Part shown: one piece after another, positions 12,536 to 21,417 of the stretch | Numbering within the stretch: position 1 is the stretch's first letter | Layout of the letters: each line of letters begins with the position of its first letter | Virus record (IMG/VR): IMGVR_UViG_3300044620_000987 | Coordinates: 1-31,391 of that record | Source of the DNA: a virus | Reading direction: 5' to 3' (one strand) | DNA length: 31,391 bases | Program-made: the position numbers and the translations under genes | Notes under the pieces: generated by a model | Told to the model about the DNA's origin: nothing | The model's database searches: none | What the model saw: the letters and a program-made list of their open reading frames with translations, nothing else

Positions 12536-13441
12536 ATGATATTCAAACCAATAAAAATAGCAGCTGATGAAGCGTTAAAATTCATCATTGACAGACAAAG
12601 TGGTCAAGAACGACCACTTAAAACCAGATGGCCTAAACTTAACCGAACACTGTTAGGCGGTTTAAATTGGCATGAGGTAACTATGGTAGGCGGTATGTCA
12701 GGTTCGGGCAAAACTTTATTTGCGTCGCAATTAGAGTCTGACTTGTGCGAGCTTAATAAAGACCAAGATTTCGCTATATTGTCGTTTAATTTCGAGATGA
12801 TGGCACGTATGTTACTATTACGCAAACTATCATCGAAATCTAAACGGTCTATATCTGATTTGCTCTCTGTAGAAATACCACTATCTTCACAAGACATAGA
12901 CGAAGCTAAAAAGTACTTAGAAAGTCTCCACGATTATCCAATCTACTATTCAGAAACACCCGCTACTGTATCTGCAATGAAAAAGACTGTAGAGTTGTTT
13001 TACAAGCAGGTAAACAAACCATTTGTCTGTATAATTGACCACACTCTTTTAACTAGAAAAGGGTCAGGTCAAAATACTAATGACATGGTTGCTGATATAG
13101 CGGATTGGCTTATCGAAGACAAGAAAATCTACCCTGCACACTTTGTGCTGCTTAATCAACTTAATCGTAATATCGAGTCAGAAGAACGTATGCGTAAACC
13201 AAGTATCTTGAATTACCCAACGCGCTCTGATTTGTATTACGTAGAAGCCTTATATCACGCTTGTGATAATGTCATTATTAACCACAGACCTTACTTATTA
13301 AATCAAACTCAGTATGGACCAGATAAGATACCCGTAACTAAAGATACGCTTTTTAATCACTGCATTAAAGTTCGTAATGGTGAAACAGTAATTATTAAAT
13401 CAAGAATTGATGGTAAAACAATGACAATTTTCGAAGAATGA
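12536..13441 (+). CDS. DnaB-like replicative helicase (RecA-fold domain only)
   Basis: The 301-residue SF4 helicase has Walker A GGMSGSGKT at 52-60, a FNFEM block (84-88), Walker B FVCIIDH at 163-169, and motif H4-like LNQLNR at 206-211 followed by the charged YPTRSDLYYVEAL segment (227-239) typical of DnaB C-terminal domains. The DnaB N-terminal primase-interaction domain is absent; bacterial DnaB is about 450-470 residues. It unwinds DNA at the phage fork. The primase start overlaps its stop by four bases, so helicase and primase are made together. Confidence 0.85.
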   Translation: MIFKPIKIAADEALKFIIDRQSGQERPLKTRWPKLNRTLLGGLNWHEVTMVGGMSGSGKTLFASQLESDLCELNKDQDFAILSFNFEMMARMLLLRKLSSKSKRSISDLLSVEIPLSSQDIDEAKKYLESLHDYPIYYSETPATVSAMKKTVELFYKQVNKPFVCIIDHTLLTRKGSGQNTNDMVADIADWLIEDKKIYPAHFVLLNQLNRNIESEERMRKPSILNYPTRSDLYYVEALYHACDNVIINHRPYLLNQTQYGPDKIPVTKDTLFNHCIKVRNGETVIIKSRIDGKTMTIFEE

Positions 13442-14421
13442 TGGATAAATTCAGCGAGATACTTAGTAAAGTATCTCAAGAAGAGATAATGCAAAGGTAT
13501 TTTCCTGAACCTATTAAGTTAGGTAAGAAGTACTGTTCTCCTTACAGAGAAGATAAAACACCTACATGTACATTTTCGTATGTTAACGGCGTTCTACTTT
13601 TCAAAGATTTCGGTGTTAGCGACCGTCATAAAGACTGTTTTTCTATATGCGCATTAACAAATAAATGCAATTTGAATGCTACTTTAAGAATAATAGACCG
13701 TGATTTCAGGCTCGGTATATTTGGTCCTAATACTATGGGTGGGTATCAGACAAATATACAAGTAGTACAATACGATGTAGCACCCACAATAACTCATAAA
13801 AACTACGTGACTGAAATATTTGTAACGCTAAAACCATTTAGCACATTTGATTCAATGTTTTTCTTGCAGGGTGGTATAACAGAAGAAACTTTAAAACTTT
13901 TCAATGTATCCCCTGTGTCAAGATGTTGGATTAATCAAGCTTTGTGGCATACGTATTCAGAACAAGACCCTATATACAGATATAGAGAAGGTAAAGAAAT
14001 TAAAGTATACAGACCATTTGCTAAAGATAAAGCCAATAAATTCAGGAGTAATTACTCTGTAAGTGTCGAGGGTTTAAACGACTTGAAATACAGGTCGGAA
14101 ACATTGTTTATAACTAAGTCTAGAAAAGACATAATGACTTTATTTGAAATTGGTTATGACGCTGTATCTGTTAAATCTGAAACTGTTTTTGTACCGGAGA
14201 ATATTATGGAGCAGCTTAAAAGAGACTATAAAAACATTTACGTATTCTTTGACAATGATTCTGAAGGTGTAAAAAACAGTATAAAACTTACAGAGCACTA
14301 TGGTTTAAAGTACTTTAACATACCAAAAGGGCTACCTAAAGACCCATTCGATTTTGTAAAGACCTACTCTTTACAAGAACTTCATACGCTAATAACCTCA
14401 AAATGCTTCGATTCAAAATAA
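13438..14421 (+). CDS. DnaG-like primase with TOPRIM domain
   Basis: 327 residues. The N-terminal CHC2-like zinc module is seen as KYCSPYREDKTPTCTF (32-47, compare the CPFHxEKTPS motif of DnaG), with Cys67 and Cys71 as further possible ligands. A TOPRIM domain follows at about 222-290, with FITKSRKD (224-231) where DnaG has its EG motif and the metal-binding FFDNDSEG at 270-277. The usual first TOPRIM glutamate is replaced (K227 region), a common divergence in phage primases. It synthesises RNA primers with the upstream helicase. ATG ATG at the start makes 13438 or 13441 possible. Confidence 0.8.
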   Translation: MMDKFSEILSKVSQEEIMQRYFPEPIKLGKKYCSPYREDKTPTCTFSYVNGVLLFKDFGVSDRHKDCFSICALTNKCNLNATLRIIDRDFRLGIFGPNTMGGYQTNIQVVQYDVAPTITHKNYVTEIFVTLKPFSTFDSMFFLQGGITEETLKLFNVSPVSRCWINQALWHTYSEQDPIYRYREGKEIKVYRPFAKDKANKFRSNYSVSVEGLNDLKYRSETLFITKSRKDIMTLFEIGYDAVSVKSETVFVPENIMEQLKRDYKNIYVFFDNDSEGVKNSIKLTEHYGLKYFNIPKGLPKDPFDFVKTYSLQELHTLITSKCFDSK

Positions 14422-14609
14422 ACGGCATCGCATATCTTCCTATTATAACAGAAGATAAAACACGCACATTCATGTCTTTAGAAGTAACTGCATATAAAGT
14501 TACAGAGAAAGATGTTAGCTATCAAGTTAATGATTTGCTATCATCTTGGTATAAAGACGACCAATTAATGACTAAACCACAAATAATTCAATTTTTAAAA
14601 GAACGATAA
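14403..14609 (+). CDS. small hypothetical protein between primase and rIIA-like gene
   Basis: 68 residues. The start overlaps the primase end by 19 bases and the stop overlaps the rIIA-like start by one base (TAATG), so it is embedded in the operon. The protein is mixed beta/alpha with a lysine-rich C-terminus; no domain recognised. Confidence 0.65.
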   Translation: MLRFKINGIAYLPIITEDKTRTFMSLEVTAYKVTEKDVSYQVNDLLSSWYKDDQLMTKPQIIQFLKER

Positions 14610-16939
14610 TGATTATCCAAAAACAAGATGAACAAGCAGTTCTTCAGTCTGACTTCGATTCGTCAGGATTTGAAATAGACAAGTCAGATTTATCTATAGT
14701 ATTCTCGACTATTTCTGAAGGTCTGTATTCAGACCCTATATCATCAATGATACGAGAAATTGTCAGTAATGCTGTAGATGCTACTGTAGAAGCTGGTAAA
14801 GACGACCCTGTAATTGTTAAACTCGGCACTGACCTCGGTGGACCTTATTTATCAATTCAGGATTTTGGCGTTGGACTATCACCTGAACGTATTGAATCTG
14901 TCTATCGAAAACTGTTTAAGTCTACTAAAAGAGAAAGTAATGACCAAATAGGTGCATTCGGTTTAGGTAGATTTTCTATTTTTAGCTACACCAACACGTT
15001 TTATTTAACCACTATTTATGACGGTGTAGAAACTACTTATCAATTGTATCTTAACGATGGTGTACCTAACATGGTCGATTTAGCTACTAAACAAGTAAAT
15101 TTACCTAACGGTACAACCGTAAAAATCTACATTAAGAAAGATGACATAGATAAAGTAGCTAGTAAGATAAAGAATACGTTGATGTACTTTAAAAACATCT
15201 ACGTTATAAATGAACTTACGCACAGAGTCATTTTCGATAACGACTATAAGTTAGTATACGGTTCTACGTTTGTACATTGTACCAAAGCAGATTACGATGA
15301 ACTCCACATATGTCTAGGCGGTGTGTATTATCCAATTAACTGGAGTATATTAAAGCCACATTTTAATAGACCTATTGGTATGAATTGCGCGTTGCTATTT
15401 GATAATGGGGAGTTAACTGTTACTAGGTCTAGGGAGGAAATTAAGTACACTGATGAAACGATTGCCAAAATTCTAGATAAAATTCAAAGCTTTATATCAG
15501 AAGTGTCTGTAATCTACAATTGTATGGAGATTAATATATTTAATGATTTAACTATAACTAATCTATATCAACTCGGTTCAGCATTAACATACATTGAAAT
15601 TAACGGTGTACGAATTAAAGTAGATTTACAGTCATTACAGCTACGGAGAGATTTTTATTACGGAGATGGTAATATAATAATTAACACTCGTTACTCGCTA
15701 ACTGCACTGCTTGAATCTATAGGGGGCAATATTTACCCATTAGCATCTACAAAACTGGGTAAACATAAGTCGTACAACATGCCGTCAAGTCTGGGAGAAC
15801 TTAAACAACTTGCTTATAAATTTAGTAGCGAACCTTTGACAAAGAAAACAATCGACACACTCAGATTAAACGGTATAAACAAGGTTTTAGTGCTACATAA
15901 AAAATTCGACCGTGAATACTCTTCGTTAATTAAGGATATGTATGTAGGTCAACGTTCTTTAACTAACCCAGCAAAAATAAGAGTCGTATTACAGTCTTTT
16001 ATTGAACTGCAATTTAAACTAAAAAGTATTTATAATGTAAAACACATAAACGAGTACAAACAAAAAACTATACCAGCTATTAAACAGCTGTCTTTCAGAA
16101 GTTGCGAAGGAAAGTCTAGTTACTTTAAAAATGTAAGTACAATAGATGCAATTAAAACTAATCTGATTCTGCGCAATGTTGCTGTTAAAAACGAGGACTA
16201 CTTAAAGTTTGTAGCGCCTAACGTATTGACAGTTAAAGGTTCAAAGAGAGATGTTTTAGATGCAGGTATCAAATACACAACAATGGAAGAATTAACAAAA
16301 AAATCAAAAATGCACGACTTACTTAGACTCTATAAACTAAGTAAAGTCTATCCAGAACTTAGCCCTAAATTTATTAAAATGGGTCTAGTTAAAAGTGAAG
16401 TACTAACTAATCTTTTTAAGTACTATTCTGAAACTAATGGTTTAAAGATACCTGTAAACGATTTTACAGACGAGTTACTTGAAATTTACGAGCAAGACCA
16501 TGTAATAGATGTATCTGAAAATATAAAGCTCATAGATAGCTATATTAAGTTTTCTAATGTAGCTAAACCAATATTGTCAAGTAACTTAGACCTTTATCAT
16601 AAATTGATTGGTATAAGGGCCTTAGCTATACACTTTAAAATAGCTTATCCTTATTGGTTGGCTAATGAAAAAGTTGTACTTTCGCTGCAAAAACTAGTAA
16701 AAGACTATAATACGCTAGGTTGGTCAGAAAGAACCGAACTTGAAAAAATAGGTAAGGATTTATACAGTGTAATTGTAGAGTTTTCTAGCCCCGTAATAGG
16801 TCTAATAAGTGCTAATTATAATCTTAGCCCCGAAATAATAGACAAAGTAGTTGAACTAGCTAGTGTTGAAGGTAATTCAATCCTTAATTTTATACAATCA
16901 CAATCAGCAACAGAAGTTAAACAAGAAGTCCCTTTCTAA
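14609..16939 (+). CDS. rIIA-like GHKL (HSP90-type) ATPase
   Basis: 776 residues, close to the 725 of T4 rIIA. The N-terminal Bergerat fold is clear: the N-box includes E50, N54 and D57 (REIVSNAVDATV), the G1 box is DFGVGL (85-90), and the G2 box is GAFGLGRFS (115-123). The rest is long, helical and lysine-rich, and the protein ends EVKQEVPF, a tip resembling SSB C-termini. In T4, rIIA and rIIB act together at the membrane in lysis timing and exclusion of superinfecting or restricting functions. The adjacent rIIB-like gene overlaps by one base. Position inside the replication operon is typical of crAss-like phages. Confidence 0.8.
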   Translation: MIIQKQDEQAVLQSDFDSSGFEIDKSDLSIVFSTISEGLYSDPISSMIREIVSNAVDATVEAGKDDPVIVKLGTDLGGPYLSIQDFGVGLSPERIESVYRKLFKSTKRESNDQIGAFGLGRFSIFSYTNTFYLTTIYDGVETTYQLYLNDGVPNMVDLATKQVNLPNGTTVKIYIKKDDIDKVASKIKNTLMYFKNIYVINELTHRVIFDNDYKLVYGSTFVHCTKADYDELHICLGGVYYPINWSILKPHFNRPIGMNCALLFDNGELTVTRSREEIKYTDETIAKILDKIQSFISEVSVIYNCMEINIFNDLTITNLYQLGSALTYIEINGVRIKVDLQSLQLRRDFYYGDGNIIINTRYSLTALLESIGGNIYPLASTKLGKHKSYNMPSSLGELKQLAYKFSSEPLTKKTIDTLRLNGINKVLVLHKKFDREYSSLIKDMYVGQRSLTNPAKIRVVLQSFIELQFKLKSIYNVKHINEYKQKTIPAIKQLSFRSCEGKSSYFKNVSTIDAIKTNLILRNVAVKNEDYLKFVAPNVLTVKGSKRDVLDAGIKYTTMEELTKKSKMHDLLRLYKLSKVYPELSPKFIKMGLVKSEVLTNLFKYYSETNGLKIPVNDFTDELLEIYEQDHVIDVSENIKLIDSYIKFSNVAKPILSSNLDLYHKLIGIRALAIHFKIAYPYWLANEKVVLSLQKLVKDYNTLGWSERTELEKIGKDLYSVIVEFSSPVIGLISANYNLSPEIIDKVVELASVEGNSILNFIQSQSATEVKQEVPF

Positions 16940-18144
16940 TGAAAACAACCATAATCAAAAGCGGTTACGACTTTACACTCACATGTGTAGTCGACGGTGA
17001 AGTAATTTCAGGTCAAATTACAGCCGAAACTGCAAGCAGACAAGACCTAAAAACCCTTAATAAAGAGCAAATTAAAAATTTGTTCATTGGTAAATCCAAA
17101 GGTTCTGATTACGTAAACTACAATGAGTTTATTGCCAAGTTAGAAGAGTGGAACCACCCATTACTTGAGTATGTTAATTCACGTATTCAGTACAAAGGAA
17201 TACCATTAGCTATACCAGAATTTCTGTGTAGACATATGGCAGCAGCAGAAACTTTAGATGAGTTATCAGCACTTTGTAATTTCTGGCGCAATTTGGCTCT
17301 GTGTCCAGAACCACGCGTACGTGAAGGGCTATTTGAGTATCTTACTAATAATGGGTTCATTATTACTAAACAAGGTCTCATTGTTTCTTTACGTCGTGTA
17401 CACAAAGCATCTGTAGTAAACGCTTACAAAGACGAGTACGTAGAAGCTGTAACAAACTCCTACTTTACTGTAAAGCGCAGGAAGAAATCTGCTCGTCACT
17501 ACGTAGTAGTAGAAATCGAGGATGGTGACTATGTTATGCGCTCTGTAATTGAGAATGATGTAACTAATCTAGATGTTCAGTATGCTCAGTTGCATGACCG
17601 TAAAGAAGAAGAATCTACTCACTATTATGCTAATCACCAAGCTAACGAGTTCTTTACTATAGATGGTGTAGAAAAATACGGTCGTGTTGAGTATCATATA
17701 CTTAAAGAAACCAGACTTAGCAGACACGTTTGTGACCATGATTCAACTAGGCATTGTTCATCAGGTCTTCACTTAGGTACGCCTGAATATGTTAAAGAGA
17801 ACCAATGGTTAGGTAATACTATTTTAGTGTGTCTGTCTAATCCTATGGATGCTGTATCTGTACCAGAAGACGGCTACGTAAAATTCAGAACTGCTGCTTT
17901 GTACCCCATCGCAGTAATTTCTGAAAGTGACGTAGACAACTTTACGGCAGATGCTGAGAATACTGTAGAAGTATTTGATGAAGACTACTTAAATTACACT
18001 ACAGACTACATAGATGCCCTGATTCAGACTACTAGGTTTGAAAGTCTCAAGGAAGACTTTATTATTCCAAGAGAATTCAATGCCAATACTGTCTACAACA
18101 TTATTGATGAAATCAAAAAAGTAACATTAAAGCGGATTAACTAA
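16939..18144 (+). CDS. rIIB-like protein
   Basis: 401 residues, starting one base into the rIIA-like stop (TAATG). The recognisable part is the rIIB-type segment at about 262-330: HCSSGLHLGTPEYV, then an ILVCLSNPMDAVSVP strand and GYVKFRTAALYPIAVI. An N-terminal beta region and a central basic stretch (RRKKSARHYVVV) precede it. The pairing with a GHKL rIIA is the strongest support. T4 rIIB is about 310 residues, so this one is longer. A strong terminator follows. Confidence 0.75.
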   Translation: MKTTIIKSGYDFTLTCVVDGEVISGQITAETASRQDLKTLNKEQIKNLFIGKSKGSDYVNYNEFIAKLEEWNHPLLEYVNSRIQYKGIPLAIPEFLCRHMAAAETLDELSALCNFWRNLALCPEPRVREGLFEYLTNNGFIITKQGLIVSLRRVHKASVVNAYKDEYVEAVTNSYFTVKRRKKSARHYVVVEIEDGDYVMRSVIENDVTNLDVQYAQLHDRKEEESTHYYANHQANEFFTIDGVEKYGRVEYHILKETRLSRHVCDHDSTRHCSSGLHLGTPEYVKENQWLGNTILVCLSNPMDAVSVPEDGYVKFRTAALYPIAVISESDVDNFTADAENTVEVFDEDYLNYTTDYIDALIQTTRFESLKEDFIIPREFNANTVYNIIDEIKKVTLKRIN

Positions 18145-18146
18145 TT

Positions 18147-18175
18147 AAAGGGGGAGAAATCCCCCTTTATTTTAT
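18147..18175 (+). terminator. strong terminator with GAAA tetraloop
   Basis: AAAGGGGGA-gaaa-TCCCCCTTT (18147-18168) is a perfect 9-bp stem with a GNRA loop and T-rich 3' sequence. It closes the helicase-primase-rII operon. Confidence 0.9.
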
Positions 18176-18178
18176 TCT

Positions 18179-18478
18179 ATGAAAGCAGTTATTGAAAATG
18201 TCGGCGATTCCGACGAAAAAGTGTTCCTGTTACATACAGACTCTTATACTTACTCACATGTCGAATTATCTGTAGAACTAGATAACGGTATATTTAGTAT
18301 TGATGAACTGTCTAATAATGTAATTAATAGGCTACTACGAACTAGAGTCTGTGATATTAAATCTACCATTACATTTGACATTAAAAAACGTGACTGGGTA
18401 GAAGTACCAGCGCTAAAAAACAACAAAGTAGTAATACAATTCGGAAATGAAAAAAACACCTCTAGAGCAGATTTATAA
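18179..18478 (+). CDS. hypothetical protein, 99 aa, first gene of the second operon
   Basis: Starts four bases after the terminator region in an A/T-rich context (TTCTATGAAA). Beta-rich and acidic; the last strands (KVVIQFGNEK) lead into a short tail. No family recognised. It overlaps the next gene by 32 bases. Confidence 0.65.
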   Translation: MKAVIENVGDSDEKVFLLHTDSYTYSHVELSVELDNGIFSIDELSNNVINRLLRTRVCDIKSTITFDIKKRDWVEVPALKNNKVVIQFGNEKNTSRADL

Positions 18479-18611
18479 AGAGTTTGAAAAAGCTGTTAAA
18501 ACTGCTGAACATACAAAGTTTTTACTTTGGTTAGCTGCTGCTAAAGAACCTCTTATGCAGCAAGAACAAAAATTTTTAGAGTCAATTAAAAAAGATGAAA
18601 CACCCAAATAA
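18447..18611 (+). CDS. small helical protein, 54 aa
   Basis: ATG at 18447 after AATTCGGAA, within the 3' end of the previous gene. The peptide is a lysine-rich alpha helix throughout (LEQIYKEFEKAVKTAEHT) and ends in a polar tail. It bridges an otherwise empty stretch between two genes and overlaps the next by 17 bases, which supports it as real. Function unknown. Confidence 0.55.
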   Translation: MKKTPLEQIYKEFEKAVKTAEHTKFLLWLAAAKEPLMQQEQKFLESIKKDETPK

Positions 18612-18942
18612 AAAAGAGTTTAACAAACTCTGCCTCGAATTTTTAGGCTACAAACCTGTAGCAGGTATGGAAGGTATGTGGTACACACATGAGTCGCACA
18701 AACTAAGTATGTTTTCTATCAAAGACTTTGCCTTTGATACCGACTGGAATCAAATTATGTTGGTAATTGAAAAGATAGCTCAAGTTTATAAATACGAATC
18801 TACTGATGAGCGATTTGACATTATTGTCAACAACACACCTCCTATTCTATTTTGTACTATAACTACTTCTAAAGATATAGTAGTTAGGCATATCCACAAA
18901 TTTTTACTAAACTATAACAAGAAACACAATGACACTCTCTAA
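18595..18942 (+). CDS. hypothetical phage protein, 115 aa
   Basis: Contains the pattern FLGYKP...MWYTHE...FDTDWNQIMLVIEKI. This layout (a tyrosine/tryptophan-rich beta hairpin followed by W..IM.V.EKI) is, to my recollection, common in small proteins of Bacteroidota phages. No biochemical function is known to me. It overlaps both neighbours. Confidence 0.7.
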   Translation: MKHPNKKEFNKLCLEFLGYKPVAGMEGMWYTHESHKLSMFSIKDFAFDTDWNQIMLVIEKIAQVYKYESTDERFDIIVNNTPPILFCTITTSKDIVVRHIHKFLLNYNKKHNDTL

Positions 18943-19231
18943 ACAACGTCAAAAAGAACTTTATACACAAGCTAAATTTAATTTAGCGTCAAGAAGCTCT
19001 TACATAGGTACTTGCACAGCTTTAATGATGGCTACTGAAAAATACGATGAATTTCTAGAAATTAAAAAGTGTTTTTATAAAAATAAGCCTAGTTTATATA
19101 AACCTAGAACTTGGAGATTTTACTTTAGCAAATACTATAGGGATAATAGAGCGTACTGGTGGGAAGAAGATGCAAGAGGTCTTCAAGAGCGTATTAAATT
19201 TTTAGACTACTTAATTAAAACTGTTAGTTAA
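18929..19231 (+). CDS. hypothetical basic helical protein, 100 aa
   Basis: Starts inside the end of the previous gene (14-base overlap). Composition is strongly basic and aromatic (RTWRFYFSKYYRDNRAYWW), suggesting nucleic-acid or membrane-surface contact. No motif recognised. Confidence 0.6.
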   Translation: MTLSKQRQKELYTQAKFNLASRSSYIGTCTALMMATEKYDEFLEIKKCFYKNKPSLYKPRTWRFYFSKYYRDNRAYWWEEDARGLQERIKFLDYLIKTVS

Positions 19232-19232
19232 T

Positions 19233-19466
19233 ATGACGGCAACACAGATTATTTTTATAGCTGTTGTAGTTTTACTATTTATAGCAGGTTTATTTATAGC
19301 CTCATTTCAAGATAGCCCTAAATCTGAATCAGGTTTATTTTTAATGGTACTAGCTATGTGTATAATGTTAGGCTTAACAGTTAGCAGTCTTGCAAATTTT
19401 AATAAATGCATGCAGATACGCAACCTAAACAATAAAAACTATGAGCAAAAACAAAGTATGGCATAA
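19233..19466 (+). CDS. two-pass membrane protein, 77 aa
   Basis: Two hydrophobic helices, residues about 3-24 and 33-55, with a short polar loop (QDSPKSESG), then a basic asparagine-rich tail. It could be a holin or exclusion protein, but it is far from the lysozyme gene. The last 26 bases overlap the next gene. Confidence 0.6.
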   Translation: MTATQIIFIAVVVLLFIAGLFIASFQDSPKSESGLFLMVLAMCIMLGLTVSSLANFNKCMQIRNLNNKNYEQKQSMA

Positions 19467-19650
19467 AATAGAAATTGCCACAGAAGAACAAAACGTATCT
19501 ATTTACCCTACCGAAGAATTTAACGGTATTGTCGTAGAAACAAAAGAATTAGACGATAAGACCTTAAATGGTAAATTGTATCTTAATAAGGATGAAATGG
19601 AATTACTCATCTTAAAGATGCAAGAAATGATGAAGTACGTAAAACAATAA
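19441..19650 (+). CDS. small hypothetical protein, 69 aa
   Basis: Acidic beta-rich N-terminus followed by a C-terminal amphipathic helix LNKDEMELLILKMQEMMKYV. Start ACTATGAGC is the typical local context. No family recognised. Confidence 0.6.
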   Translation: MSKNKVWHKIEIATEEQNVSIYPTEEFNGIVVETKELDDKTLNGKLYLNKDEMELLILKMQEMMKYVKQ

Positions 19651-19655
19651 AAACT

Positions 19656-20066
19656 ATGAACATAAAAACAAAATTCTCATTAGGAGATAGAGTGTTTATC
19701 ATACAAAAGTATAACAAAGAAGAATGGGTTCCTTGTGAATCCTGTAAAGGAAAAGGTGGAGTTATCGTAGAAGATAATTATTTTCAATGCACAGATTGTA
19801 GGGGCAGCGGAGGTAAAACTCACTGGCTTCCCGATAAATGGAAAGTTTCCTATAAAAACACCAAAATAGGTAAAATAGCTGTCGAAAAATATTCCGAAGA
19901 ATATTATGAGCAAAATCCTCAATATAGAAAGCTGGAAGTTAGATACATGGTTACTGCTACAGGCATAGGCTCAGGTACTGTTTGGTATGAACTAGACGTA
20001 TTCAAAACACTACAAGAAGCTGAAACTGAGTGTAATAGAAGAAACGAAGAAGAGTCTAAAAAGTAA
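19656..20066 (+). CDS. small protein with a DnaJ-type CxxCxGxG zinc module
   Basis: 136 residues. CESCKGKGG (about residues 25-33) and CTDCRGSGG (about 46-54) are two CxxCxGxG repeats as in the zinc-binding domain of DnaJ, though only one pair of repeats is present rather than two. A basic beta region follows (KVSYKNTKIGKIAV), and the C-terminus is charged. Without a J domain it is not a full co-chaperone; it might bind unfolded protein or nucleic acid. Confidence 0.65.
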   Translation: MNIKTKFSLGDRVFIIQKYNKEEWVPCESCKGKGGVIVEDNYFQCTDCRGSGGKTHWLPDKWKVSYKNTKIGKIAVEKYSEEYYEQNPQYRKLEVRYMVTATGIGSGTVWYELDVFKTLQEAETECNRRNEEESKK

Positions 20067-20073
20067 CATTCTT

Positions 20074-20289
20074 ATGGAATTTCCTATACTCAAGCCTGTA
20101 AGGTACATCAACACACCTGAGTTTAAAAACACTATTGAATACGGACGATATTTAGTTGTTCGTAAAGATGGTAAAAAACACTTGGAAACTTTTAATGGCA
20201 CTGGTTGGGCGTATAATAACGATTCAATCATTGCTTTTTACTTACCTAAAATTGACGAACAACAACTAAAACAACTTGAAAATGAGTAA
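20074..20289 (+). CDS. small DUF551-like protein
   Basis: 71 residues. The pattern GRYLVVRKDGKKH...FNGTGWAYNNDSIIAFYLPKI resembles the DUF551 family of phage and prophage proteins (a YLV strand, a central W, and a terminal W/Y-x-P segment). No function is known for that family. The last 14 bases overlap the next gene. Confidence 0.55.
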   Translation: MEFPILKPVRYINTPEFKNTIEYGRYLVVRKDGKKHLETFNGTGWAYNNDSIIAFYLPKIDEQQLKQLENE

Positions 20290-20494
20290 ACAAACAGCAG
20301 TAGAATGGTTATCAGAGCAACTACAAAGTACAGTTTTTTATACAGATGAAGCTAAAGAAAATATAATTCAACAAGCCAAAGAAATGGAGAAGCAACAAAT
20401 TATTGATGCTTATCATACAAATCCTTTGGAAGCAAAGTGGAAAAATATAGGTATTAACTACTACAACGAAACCTACAGCAATGACAAACAATAA
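20282..20494 (+). CDS. small helical phage protein, first of a tandem paralogous pair
   Basis: The start is set at 20282 (MSKQTAVEW); an in-frame ATG at 20276 adds two residues. The protein has a QTAVEWLSEQL head, a central AKEMEKQQIIDAY helix and a terminal YYNETY. The next gene repeats the same three blocks. This looks like a common small-protein family of Bacteroidota phages; function unknown. Confidence 0.65.
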   Translation: MSKQTAVEWLSEQLQSTVFYTDEAKENIIQQAKEMEKQQIIDAYHTNPLEAKWKNIGINYYNETYSNDKQ

Positions 20495-20744
20495 ACAACA
20501 AACGGCAGTGGAGTGGTTTTGGAATCAACTCCCCGAAATTTTACCATTCACAGTAGACACTGAAACCGGAGTTAAATTGCAAGAAGCATATCAACAAGCC
20601 AAACAAATGGAGAAAGAACAGATAATGCAGTCTTATTCTGACGGTATTGGTAATGGTATTGCTGTAGGTCAAGAAGAATGTTCATTTGAATCAGTTGCAG
20701 ATGAGGTGAAATACTACGAACAAACTTACGGAGGTAACAAATGA
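20481..20744 (+). CDS. small helical phage protein, second paralogue
   Basis: 87 residues with the same blocks as its neighbour: QTAVEWFWNQL, AKQMEKEQIMQSYSDG and YYEQTYGG. The pair probably arose by tandem duplication. It overlaps both neighbouring genes by a few bases. Confidence 0.7.
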   Translation: MTNNKQQTAVEWFWNQLPEILPFTVDTETGVKLQEAYQQAKQMEKEQIMQSYSDGIGNGIAVGQEECSFESVADEVKYYEQTYGGNK

Positions 20745-21412
20745 AGCACAACATAACCCAAACGGAAAATTATCTACTTATTGTAGATGATTCAGAGATT
20801 AAAGCAGGTGATTGGTTTTACAATAACGTTTTGAAGGAATGTGTTAAAGTAATTGGAGTTTGGGGAGATAAAGTAGATTCCTTAAACTCTAATTTAGAAA
20901 CATTCAAAGTCGCCGCTCATTTACCACTTAACAACTCACCGATTCTTGAAGGTGTAGATTTATTGCCAAAAATTGAAGATGATATTGAACAATGGGCTTG
21001 GGATAATCCATGTTTAAGTAGAGAAGATGTTTATACTCTTTTTAAAAAAGTATTTAAAGAACAAAGGTTAGACGGGCAATTTTTTATTAGCGCTGCTAAA
21101 CAAGTTTATGAATTTAACAGTAAACTAAGAGATTTAGCTAAAGAAAAAGCTAAGGTTATAAAAGAGAAGTATAAGTGCACAGAGGATGATTTGATTAAGG
21201 CAATTGATATGGCAAGGCTACAAGGTAACGAGCCATTTCTTGTTAAGTATACAGAAGATGAAATCATCCAATCTTTCCAACAACCAAAGATGCCTATTGC
21301 TTTTGAGTGCGAAGTAAAAACAGAATTTGGGTTTATGGATTTATCTGGTAAAACTCCATATGAAAAAGTAGGTCAAACTGTATGGGTAGGCAAGTACATT
21401 TTTAACGATTAA
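20741..21412 (+). CDS. hypothetical phage protein, 223 aa
   Basis: Starts in an ATGA overlap with the previous gene. The N-terminal 70 residues are beta-rich with LLIVDDSEIKAGDWFYN and AAHLPLNNSPILEGVDLLP; the middle is helical and lysine-rich; the C-terminus is a beta region (ECEVKTEFGFMDLSGKTPYE). The N-terminal block seems familiar from proteins of Bacteroidota mobile elements and phages, but no function is known to me. Confidence 0.65.
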   Translation: MKHNITQTENYLLIVDDSEIKAGDWFYNNVLKECVKVIGVWGDKVDSLNSNLETFKVAAHLPLNNSPILEGVDLLPKIEDDIEQWAWDNPCLSREDVYTLFKKVFKEQRLDGQFFISAAKQVYEFNSKLRDLAKEKAKVIKEKYKCTEDDLIKAIDMARLQGNEPFLVKYTEDEIIQSFQQPKMPIAFECEVKTEFGFMDLSGKTPYEKVGQTVWVGKYIFND

Positions 21413-21417
21413 CAACT

